From a virus: a stretch of DNA of 21,599 bases. The DNA lies in the IMG/VR virus record IMGVR_UViG_3300044645_001737, positions 1-21,599 of that record; one strand, 5' to 3'. Shown one piece after another: positions 1-5,707 of the stretch (position 1 is the stretch's first letter; the number at the start of each line of letters is the position of its first letter). The notes under the pieces are model-generated. The model saw only the letters and a list, made by a program, of their open reading frames with translations. It was not told the DNA's origin and made no database searches. A program made the position numbers and the translations under genes.

Positions 1-431
1 GCATTCATTTCTTCTTGGGTCTTGGCCCCAGCGCGAGCAGCTTCATAACGCTGAAGCTCAGGGTCTTGTGCAGTGAGCTGAGCAACGCGTGATGCTTCTT
101 GCTGATATGCACGTTCGGCGGCAGGAGAAAAATTACTTACTGCAGAACTAACGCCTGAGTAACCTGCATTACCGCCACCACCACCGCCACCACCAGGTCT
201 AGCAGCATCCGCTAAACGCAGCTCAGCGCGACGATAAGATTCGCCGTTAGCACTTGGAGGAATAGAACCAATTACACCGCTGTAAAGTTTTCGGTTTGCA
301 GCAACTGCGGCGGGGTTAGAGCCAACATATGGACTCCTTCGGCCCGGCGGCACAAACTGATTTTCAATACTTGTCCCAAGGTTTCGGAGACCTGTAAAAA
401 TGTTATCTTTCAGTATGTTAGATAAATCCAT
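1..431 (-). CDS. Unidentified virion-region protein, 5' part only (runs off left edge)
   Basis: This is an open frame of at least 143 codons that starts with ATG at 431-429 and leaves the window without a stop. The start shares bases with the stop of the upstream gene (TAATG), a usual translational-coupling junction. The visible product begins MDLSNILKDNIFTGLRN, has a Pro/Gly-rich stretch around residue 40, a run of about eight glycines near residues 81-89, and then a helical Ala/Glu/Gln-rich part with sequences such as AERAYQQEASR. I do not recognise a family. Its place after capsid, peptidase and another small gene suggests a tail or connector component, but that is inference from position only. 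Confidence 0.75.
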   Translation of the reverse strand, partial: MDLSNILKDNIFTGLRNLGTSIENQFVPPGRRSPYVGSNPAAVAANRKLYSGVIGSIPPSANGESYRRAELRLADAARPGGGGGGGGNAGYSGVSSAVSNFSPAAERAYQQEASRVAQLTAQDPELQRYEAARAGAKTQEEMN

Positions 432-892
432 TAGCGCCAAACCTCATGTAAATAAAGACGTGAGCCAACTGCAGTGTCGGCAGGTCCAGGTAATGCCTGG
501 ATGAATTCTGCGCCAGAGCGTTCGTAACGATAACGAGCTTGGAACGGATCTTTGTAGTTAGGGACGTAAAGAATGCCAGCCAAACGATTTGTTTCGTAGA
601 GATAAATCTCGTCCCAAACCTTTAACGCTTCCTTGGCATTACTCGACCGAATAGTACGGTCAACGTCACCAGCAATACTTTCGAGTCTAGTGGAAGGAGA
701 AGTAGCAACTTCAGTTTTCTTTTCAGCCGTATCACAACGGCCAATCTGAATTGCGATCTTGTCGTAAAAATAAGAATCAGGTACTGTGTTAAGAGCTTCT
801 TCTAAACGGGCGTAGTCACCCGCCGGCACGGAAACCGTGAAGTAGCCCAGGTGGTACCGGACCCTACTTTTGTCAAAATCGCTGAGCTGCAC
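431..892 (-). CDS. Unidentified 153-aa protein of the virion block
   Basis: The frame starts with GTG at 892-890, with a GGAAG Shine-Dalgarno-like sequence six bases upstream, and ends in TAATG overlapping the next gene. The protein is mixed alpha/beta in appearance, soluble, with no signal peptide or membrane segment. It has an N-terminal part with alternating hydrophobic and charged residues (YHLGYFTVSVPAG), a central Ser/Thr-rich linker near residues 60-75, and an aromatic and basic C-terminal half (YKDPFQARYRYERSG). Size and position downstream of the capsid genes would suit a head-tail connector or tail completion protein. I see no diagnostic motif, so the product is best left as hypothetical. 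Confidence 0.75.
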   Translation of the reverse strand: MQLSDFDKSRVRYHLGYFTVSVPAGDYARLEEALNTVPDSYFYDKIAIQIGRCDTAEKKTEVATSPSTRLESIAGDVDRTIRSSNAKEALKVWDEIYLYETNRLAGILYVPNYKDPFQARYRYERSGAEFIQALPGPADTAVGSRLYLHEVWR

Positions 893-931
893 AGCTTACT
901 TCCGTATGTTTTTAATTATAGATGCAGTAAA

Positions 932-1570
932 TTAACCAACGTACGGATTCGGCATGGACTGAAGTAATTGCATGTACATGTCGGAATTGTCGGCTGGCTG
1001 CAAGAGTTGTTGTACAAGTCCGCGTTTCATCTGCGTGGCTGCACTCTCTTTCGGGGTACCTGCAAAACCTGTGCCGAGGAGATAACCAACTAAAAACTCT
1101 TTGGGGTCAGTGGCCGTACTTGCAGGAGTACTGGTAGATGCAGTTGACCCCATCCCAGTCTGTGCTGCACCGGGCATTACGTCAGTCAGCTTGCCTTCTG
1201 GAGTTTTATATCGACCAGTAGCAAGCCACTCAAGCTGTGGATCAGTGATGAACTTTTGGCCTTGTAGTGCCAAATGCACGTGAGTGTCATGACCCTTATC
1301 ACCAGGACCAAGAGCTTCGTTGAATAAGCCAAGTTGTTTTGCACGCCATGACATCTCACCTGTGCGCTGTTTCCAGGGGATAGGCTTACCTCCTGCATAA
1401 GCAGGTGCTACGTCTGGACGCCAATCTCGAACGTCAATTGCTTCGCCGGTAGGATGATAACCCGTTGGAGAATGCCCACCACCAACACCGCCAAATGCCG
1501 GGTTCTCGCCAACATTCAACCCATACTTTTGTAGGAATTTACCGACGTCAACAATAGAACGCTTAGCCAT
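932..1570 (-). CDS. Putative M15-type zinc DD-peptidase (cell-wall hydrolase)
   Basis: The 212-aa protein carries the metal-site pattern of the M15/hedgehog-type DD-peptidases. It has HPTGEAID with His39 and Asp46 (H-x6-D), preceded by His33, and a downstream DTHVH with His97 and His99. In this fold His, Asp and the last His bind zinc, and such enzymes cut peptide cross-links of peptidoglycan. The catalytic part fills residues 1 to about 120. A Ser/Thr/Ala-rich linker (about 140-155) leads to a helical tail with hydrophobic and Gln-rich stretches that could anchor it in the particle. It is the first gene after the terminator at 1597-1620. Placement among virion genes suggests a particle-borne enzyme used at entry, though a lysis role is possible. 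The AAGGA upstream of ATG is unusually close (1-2 bases). Confidence 0.72.
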   Translation of the reverse strand: MAKRSIVDVGKFLQKYGLNVGENPAFGGVGGGHSPTGYHPTGEAIDVRDWRPDVAPAYAGGKPIPWKQRTGEMSWRAKQLGLFNEALGPGDKGHDTHVHLALQGQKFITDPQLEWLATGRYKTPEGKLTDVMPGAAQTGMGSTASTSTPASTATDPKEFLVGYLLGTGFAGTPKESAATQMKRGLVQQLLQPADNSDMYMQLLQSMPNPYVG

Positions 1571-1596
1571 ATCCTTTTATTTTTAATTTTAAGACT

Positions 1597-1620
1597 AAAA
1601 AACCCCTGGTTTCCCAGGGG
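1597..1620 (-). terminator. Intrinsic terminator after the HhH gene
   Basis: A perfect 7-bp stem (CCCCTGG at 1603-1609, CCAGGGG at 1614-1620) with a 4-base loop is followed, in the minus direction, by six T residues (plus-strand A at 1597-1602). It lies 20 bases past the stop of the HhH gene and 27 bases before the start of the peptidase gene. It is the only clear intrinsic terminator I see on the minus strand. Confidence 0.85.
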
Positions 1621-1639
1621 CAGTACTTGGAGATGAGAA

Positions 1640-2068
1640 TTAAACCCTAATTAAATCAGCAGCAAACACTGCGTCCCAATCAATACGTCCAACCTGTCGT
1701 AGTTGTTCGAGGGTATGGAACCTTTCACCCGATAAGGACATTTGAAGGTCTTTAATTTCTCGAGCAGTTTTTAATCCAACACCCTTAATATGATCAGCGA
1801 TCATTTGAGCGGTAGCTGAATTAATGTTTAAACGCACGTCCGGTGGGAAAGTTCTCGGCTCTTCTTGTGCAGCTTTATCTTTTACTTGAAGAGTTTTTAC
1901 CTTTTTAGTGGCCTCTTCATCGGGCACAAGCTCAGTTTTGTAAGCGGTATAAAGACGACCGTCCTGATCTTCGACCATGTACCAGTCGCCGTTATCCCAT
2001 TCGCTTACAACTTTGACGCGTGCACCTGTCTTTTTATGCTGATAAAGCATTGCCGCAGTGATTGTCAT
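1640..2068 (-). CDS. Helix-hairpin-helix (ComEA-like) protein
   Basis: The 142-aa product has two parts. Residues 1-50 look like a small beta barrel (VKVVSEWDNGDWYMVEDQDG, then LYTAYKTELVP), similar in look to SH3/KOW folds. After a charged linker (50-75) comes a ComEA-type helix-hairpin-helix region, residues about 79-135: LNINSATAQMIADHI, the hairpin KGVG at 95-98, then KTAREIKDL and FHTLEQLRQVGRID. HhH motifs usually bind the DNA backbone without sequence preference. The gene directly follows the capsid accessory gene and is followed by a terminator, so it is the last gene of the capsid transcript. It may bind packaged DNA, act at the head-tail joint, or use the fold for protein contacts. 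No Shine-Dalgarno is visible; a hairpin ends exactly at its ATG. Confidence 0.8.
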   Translation of the reverse strand: MTITAAMLYQHKKTGARVKVVSEWDNGDWYMVEDQDGRLYTAYKTELVPDEEATKKVKTLQVKDKAAQEEPRTFPPDVRLNINSATAQMIADHIKGVGLKTAREIKDLQMSLSGERFHTLEQLRQVGRIDWDAVFAADLIRV

Positions 2069-2092
2069 AGGACCAGTAGTTACCTGGTCCTA
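2068..2092 (-). promoter_or_regulatory. RNA hairpin touching the start codon of the HhH gene
   Basis: A perfect 9-bp inverted repeat (TAGGACCAG at 2068-2076, CTGGTCCTA at 2084-2092) with a 7-base loop fills nearly all of the gap between the capsid accessory gene and the HhH gene. The last base of the 3' arm in the mRNA is the A of the HhH ATG. There is no T-run after it, so it is not an ordinary terminator. It could limit ribosome entry or act as a processing or stability element. Confidence 0.65.
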
Positions 2093-2103
2093 GTTTAACC
2101 TAA

Positions 2104-2907
2104 TCAGCTAACGGTGCGACCCAGAAGATAACCTTCGATGTCTTCGTAGCCAGGAGCAATGTCGGGCTGGATGTAGCACACTTCCACAACCAGGTAACCA
2201 GTGCGGCCGGCAGCAGCGTCACCGCTGGAGATGTAGAAACCACCAGAAGTAGTGGTGCTGTTAGCGGTTTCCTTAGCGAACACCTTGAGGGTGGTGGCGG
2301 CAACAGCGGCGTAGTTGACGGTGCCAGGAGCCACGCCAGTAGCGCCGGTGATGGTCAGGAAGGGGTTGGTGCCATAACCAGCAGTAGCGCCAGCGAAGTA
2401 GATTTCGCCAGCCTGGGTGCCGGAGATGCTAGAAGTCAGGTTGGCCTGAATCACACCTTCGCCCACGCCAGAAGCGGCGGTGGGGTTGCTGGAGGCAACA
2501 CGACCAAACGAGATCACGTTACCGGTGGCGGCATACACACCAGAAGCCACGCGGCCATCGCCCCAGCCAGAAGCCACGGAGATCGCAGTGCGATACACGT
2601 AAGCAGGAAGGGTGGAGCTACCAGAGATCACCATGCCGGTGATGTCGGTACGGGTGTCGTCCTGGCGGTAAGGCGAGGGAACGATCACGTCAGCAGAGGC
2701 GACAGGGCCAGAGCCAGAGGTGGCGGTAACAGCCACATAACCACGCTGCTGGAAGTAGCGGTAACCAGGGGTAGCCAGCACAGAAGTGGGGCCGCCCTTG
2801 GAGAAATCATTGGTGCCATCGGCAATGGCATCAATGTTTTTATACCAGCCGTTCAGGGGTTCAGCCCAGTTGCCGGGATAAATTTTCTTAGCGGACAAAT
2901 AGGTCAT
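2104..2907 (-). CDS. Probable capsid accessory or decoration protein
   Basis: The 267-aa protein follows the major capsid gene with 33 bases between them. It is rich in Gly, Ala, Ser, Thr and Val, with many short alternating segments typical of beta-sandwich surface proteins, and lacks signal or membrane segments. The N-terminus (MTYLSAKKIYPGNWAEPL) and C-terminus (YEDIEGYLLGR) are the most distinctive parts. Its codon choice matches the capsid gene: G+C-richer and strongly biased to C- or G-ending codons compared with flanking genes, which suggests it is made in large amounts. The ATG is preceded by AGGAAAAG. Decoration or cement protein is inferred from position and codon use; I do not recognise a named family. 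Confidence 0.72.
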   Translation of the reverse strand: MTYLSAKKIYPGNWAEPLNGWYKNIDAIADGTNDFSKGGPTSVLATPGYRYFQQRGYVAVTATSGSGPVASADVIVPSPYRQDDTRTDITGMVISGSSTLPAYVYRTAISVASGWGDGRVASGVYAATGNVISFGRVASSNPTAASGVGEGVIQANLTSSISGTQAGEIYFAGATAGYGTNPFLTITGATGVAPGTVNYAAVAATTLKVFAKETANSTTTSGGFYISSGDAAAGRTGYLVVEVCYIQPDIAPGYEDIEGYLLGRTVS

Positions 2908-2940
2908 TTATCTTTTCCTATAAATGTGTATGGTTAACTA

Positions 2941-4107
2941 TCAGACCACACCGTCATCAGACACATAGCTGAATGCGGTGGTCACGAAGTCCTTGTTCAG
3001 GATTTCGAAGCCGGCATACAGTTGCCAGATAAGGATGATGAAACGGCTGAAGTCGTCGTTGTTGTTGATCAGAACTTGAGCATTGGGGCCGCCAATACCC
3101 ACGCCGATCGACTGAGGACCGAAGAAGTAACCTTGGGCAACTTCTTGGGAAGTGTAGGTGCCGCCGGTGCCGGTGAAAGAAGTGCTGATGTTCTTGGTCG
3201 GGAAGTTGGTCGACTCGAAGAACTTAACGCCTTCAAACTGCACGCCGGTAGGCATAACAGGTTCGCCAGCCAGGAAATAGCCTTGACCAGCTTGGGGACC
3301 TTGGTAGAAGCTGGCGTTGTTAGGCAGCATGGGGTTACCCATGTACATGCCTTGGCCGGGGTTACCAGCGTAACGAGCAATCTCACGGAAGTCAGGATCA
3401 CGACGCAGGTGCATCATGAAAGTGGGATCGCAAATACAGCGATACAGACCATCAGCAAAGGTAGGAACGTTGCGCTTACGCAGGTCCTTAACAATGTTCA
3501 GAAGGTCGGTACGCACCGAGAACTGCTGCACGTCGGCAGTGTACTCGTCAGAGGTATAAGCGATACGACCAGAGGAGTCCTTGGCTTTGTTACCAGCGAA
3601 GTAGTAACCGCCTTGGGTGGTGCTAGCTTGACCATTGGCTTCGGCTTTGGCAAGTTCATCAATGAACACGCGGTCGCGCCAACGACGGTAGTCATCAAGC
3701 AGCGTCAGGCTACCGATGGACTGGTGGAACATGTTCAGGTTGCCGCTATCAAGCAGCAGACGCTGAGCAGTGATCAGAGTTTCGCGAGCGATCTTGAAGG
3801 TCGAAGGCTGGGTCGGATCACCAGGGTCCGCAGGACCGGTGTATTCCTTAAGCACCACCAGAACTTTTTCCTTGGTGATGTTACGGCTGTTAGCGGTACC
3901 GATGGTTTGGTCGGCGATACGCTCACGGCTATCCTTAGTACCAGGGGTACCCCAGAACTTATAGCGGTCTAACTGAACGGTTTGACCAGGCTGACGGGTG
4001 AAGTCGTGGACAACCACGGGCTCCACAGCCATTTCAGTGATATAGGCAGGGTGGGGCCGATATAATTCGGCGCCCAAAATTTTTGGAAAGTCGTTGTCAA
4101 TAAACAC
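2941..4107 (-). CDS. Major capsid protein
   Basis: The 388-aa product has the features of an HK97-fold major capsid protein, with resemblance to the N4 gp56-like group. An N-terminal segment holds QTVQLDRYKFWG followed by RIADQTIGTANSRNITKE, a beta-rich entry region; a long helix lies about residues 130-160 (DDYRRWRDRVFIDELAKAEA); a domain with CICDPTFMMHLRRDPDFREIA follows; and the C-terminal part (YFFGPQSIGVGIGGPN, IILIWQLYAGFEILNKDF) ends in the typical strand rich in aromatic residues. I chose the GTG at 4107-4105 because GGAGGA lies nine bases upstream. It follows scaffold-like and Gly/Ala-rich genes and precedes the accessory gene, as expected. Codon use is strongly biased, consistent with high expression. 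No protease gene or cleaved prodomain is evident. Confidence 0.85.
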   Translation of the reverse strand: MFIDNDFPKILGAELYRPHPAYITEMAVEPVVVHDFTRQPGQTVQLDRYKFWGTPGTKDSRERIADQTIGTANSRNITKEKVLVVLKEYTGPADPGDPTQPSTFKIARETLITAQRLLLDSGNLNMFHQSIGSLTLLDDYRRWRDRVFIDELAKAEANGQASTTQGGYYFAGNKAKDSSGRIAYTSDEYTADVQQFSVRTDLLNIVKDLRKRNVPTFADGLYRCICDPTFMMHLRRDPDFREIARYAGNPGQGMYMGNPMLPNNASFYQGPQAGQGYFLAGEPVMPTGVQFEGVKFFESTNFPTKNISTSFTGTGGTYTSQEVAQGYFFGPQSIGVGIGGPNAQVLINNNDDFSRFIILIWQLYAGFEILNKDFVTTAFSYVSDDGVV

Positions 4108-4147
4108 CTTGGTTTATCCTCCAGTGTCAGTGTTTTTATCGGGTGAA

Positions 4148-4172
4148 AGATAAAGACACATATGTCTTATCT
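4148..4172 (-). promoter_or_regulatory. Inverted repeat in the leader of the capsid gene
   Basis: The 96-base gap before the capsid gene holds AGATAAAGAC (4148-4157) facing GTCTTATCT (4164-4172), paired with one bulged A. In the minus direction it lies seven bases after a TAAAAT (4185-4180) that could serve as a -10 box, so a transcript could begin with this stem-loop. No convincing -35 box is present. A stabilised 5' leader for capsid mRNA is an inference. Confidence 0.4.
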
Positions 4173-4203
4173 AACACAAATTTTAGCAGACAGTAAACTT
4201 AGA

Positions 4204-4701
4204 TTACATGTACCGCAAAGTTGTCATCGATCCATCGGTGGTTGCAAGTGCACCCATCGTGTTACTCGAGCCATATTGCTCGGGATCCATGTACTGTTGT
4301 TGCTGGAAACCAGGGATTCCCATTGCACCAGGTACAGCACCAAGTGCAACACCGCCTAAGCCGGCAGCAAGTGCAGAAGCGGGAACAAGTCCTGCTGCGG
4401 CAGCTTTACCCAAAGCACGGGGATTTACTTTACCTGCTGCTTCTGCGGCATTTAAAAGAACCGCTTGGCGTTTACCGCCTTCACGATTTTTTACCGCAGA
4501 ATTAAGAAGTTTCTCTTGTACATCTTCTGGCATGTATTTACCAGCAAGTGCACGGGCTCCAAGTAAACCAGCAGCACCACCAAGAGCACCAGCAGCGCCA
4601 GCAAGAATTGCAGAGCCTGGATCTTCACCTTGAGAAAGGGCGTACCCACCCGTGGCCAAGCCAGCGGCAATAGGTACGCCTAATTTAAGAGCGCCACGCA
4701 T
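4204..4701 (-). CDS. Gly/Ala-rich protein with hydrophobic helices, between scaffold and capsid
   Basis: The 165-aa protein consists mostly of small residues. Hydrophobic, glycine-zipper-like stretches lie at about residues 5-23, 31-54 (AILAGAAGALGGAAGLLGAR) and 99-128, separated by a charged helical part (60-85). The C-terminal 35 residues are Gln/Met/Tyr-rich (GFQQQQYMDPEQYG). Such composition is common in phage internal proteins that insert into membranes during DNA ejection. The gene begins four bases after the scaffold-like gene stop, so the two are likely translated together. It could alternatively be a morphogenesis factor. There is no cleavable signal peptide. No family recognised. 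Confidence 0.72.
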   Translation of the reverse strand: MRGALKLGVPIAAGLATGGYALSQGEDPGSAILAGAAGALGGAAGLLGARALAGKYMPEDVQEKLLNSAVKNREGGKRQAVLLNAAEAAGKVNPRALGKAAAAGLVPASALAAGLGGVALGAVPGAMGIPGFQQQQYMDPEQYGSSNTMGALATTDGSMTTLRYM

Positions 4702-4705
4702 GGCC

Positions 4706-5707
4706 TCACTCCATCACAAACAGTTTGTTTGCAACAACTTGAGGTTGAGCTTGGTTCAGAAGACGCCAAGCATTCTCAGGACTTACATCCATTTGTTGCT
4801 TAAAGCTGCCCCAGAAGTTTTCAGGCTGTTGGGGAGCAGAAGCAGCGGGAGGTGCAGGAAACTGACCTAAGCTTTGATAAGCAGAAGTCGTGGGATAGCC
4901 ACGGGTTTCCAGTTCCGACTCATCTTCGTACACGGGGTACGGACCTTCGGGACCGAAGAACTTCAGCGTGTAATCGCTGAGCACATCGGGGTTGGTCAGG
5001 ATTTCGTTGTAGGCCAGGTTCTCTTGGTGCTCAGCAACAGAGAAGTCAGCAAAACGATGAAGGACCTCTTGTGCTTTACCGCCCCAAGCAACAGCGCTAT
5101 CCAGCATGGCTTCCAGTTGGAGGCCGTAGTTATTGAGGATGGCGGGTGCGTCCCAGCCGTAAGCGTCAATTACGTTTCGGCTTTCGGGACTTAGGTGCAG
5201 GTAATCGGCGATCGCCGTTTGCACTTCGCTCCGGAGCTCGTTGGCCACTTCCGGGGAGGATGCCGCTAAGGAGATTAGGGAAGAGTTGGGCGAGTAACCC
5301 TGGTTGGGTGACCAGGTCTGCGGAGCCGATTGTTGCGTAGCTGGGTTGCTGTACTGCTGACCGTAATTCGCCGGGGCGTAATCCGTCGTCGGATATGACT
5401 GACCCTGGAACGGGGATTGAACTGGACTGCTCAGCAGACCCACCACTTTGTTGAACGCCGACTCCCATGGGTTGGCCTGAGGGGCCGCCGGTTGGGATTG
5501 GGGGGCGTACTGAGTAGGGGCTGATTGGTAACTGGGGGCCGCTTGAGGCACCGCTTGGGGGTAGCTGGTACCCACCTGATACTGAACCGGCATCCCCATC
5601 GGAGCTTGAGGTGCCGGAGCTTGGGCCGGTACCACGTAGCTGCTTGGAGCCACCGCCACTGGTGATTGGCTCGTCTGTGGGATCGATTGGACGGTAGCGT
5701 CCTGCAT
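4706..5707 (-). CDS. Scaffold-like assembly protein
   Basis: The 333-aa product has a Pro/Gln/Ala-rich, apparently disordered N-terminal part (residues 1-140), a helical, charged central region (about 143-235, including SSPEVANELRSEVQTAIADYL and DFSVAEHQENLAYNEI) and a shorter tail ending KLFVME with an amphipathic helix (ENAWRLLNQAQ). Extended helical proteins encoded between portal and capsid are usually scaffolds, and this one sits exactly there. The start is secure: AGGAG lies seven bases before ATG at 5707-5705. The first 180 codons overlap the end of the portal gene in another frame (the scaffold frame starts on the second base of portal codon 583). The overlapped DNA is visibly G+C-richer than its surroundings. 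Scaffold function is inferred from position and composition. Confidence 0.7.
   Translation of the reverse strand: MQDATVQSIPQTSQSPVAVAPSSYVVPAQAPAPQAPMGMPVQYQVGTSYPQAVPQAAPSYQSAPTQYAPQSQPAAPQANPWESAFNKVVGLLSSPVQSPFQGQSYPTTDYAPANYGQQYSNPATQQSAPQTWSPNQGYSPNSSLISLAASSPEVANELRSEVQTAIADYLHLSPESRNVIDAYGWDAPAILNNYGLQLEAMLDSAVAWGGKAQEVLHRFADFSVAEHQENLAYNEILTNPDVLSDYTLKFFGPEGPYPVYEDESELETRGYPTTSAYQSLGQFPAPPAASAPQQPENFWGSFKQQMDVSPENAWRLLNQAQPQVVANKLFVME
5166..5707 (-). other. Dual-coding region: portal C-terminus and scaffold N-terminus
   Basis: For 542 bases the same strand is open in two frames, offset by one base. One gives portal residues 583-762, a Gly/Ser/Pro/Gln-rich tail ending in a basic cluster (APKSRKPKRN). 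The other gives scaffold-like residues 1-180. Both frames end or begin in clear genes, and the scaffold start has its own strong ribosome site inside the portal gene. The region includes a single GCGATCGC palindrome at 5208-5215. Confidence 0.75.

Noticed and set aside
3022-3972. 316-codon open frame on the plus strand, opposite the capsid gene
   Set aside because: It lies entirely within the secure capsid gene; the open antisense frame follows from strong codon bias. Composition (Val/Thr/His-rich) is not protein-like and no ribosome site supports it.
4208-4633. 141-codon Pro/Ala/Ser-rich plus-strand frame
   Set aside because: Antisense to the Gly/Ala-rich minus-strand gene; composition is the expected reverse complement of Gly/Ala codons.
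5208-5215. GCGATCGC palindrome (HIP1-like) as evidence for a cyanobacterial host
   Set aside because: I noticed one copy; a single copy can be expected by chance in about 21.6 kb and does not show host origin.
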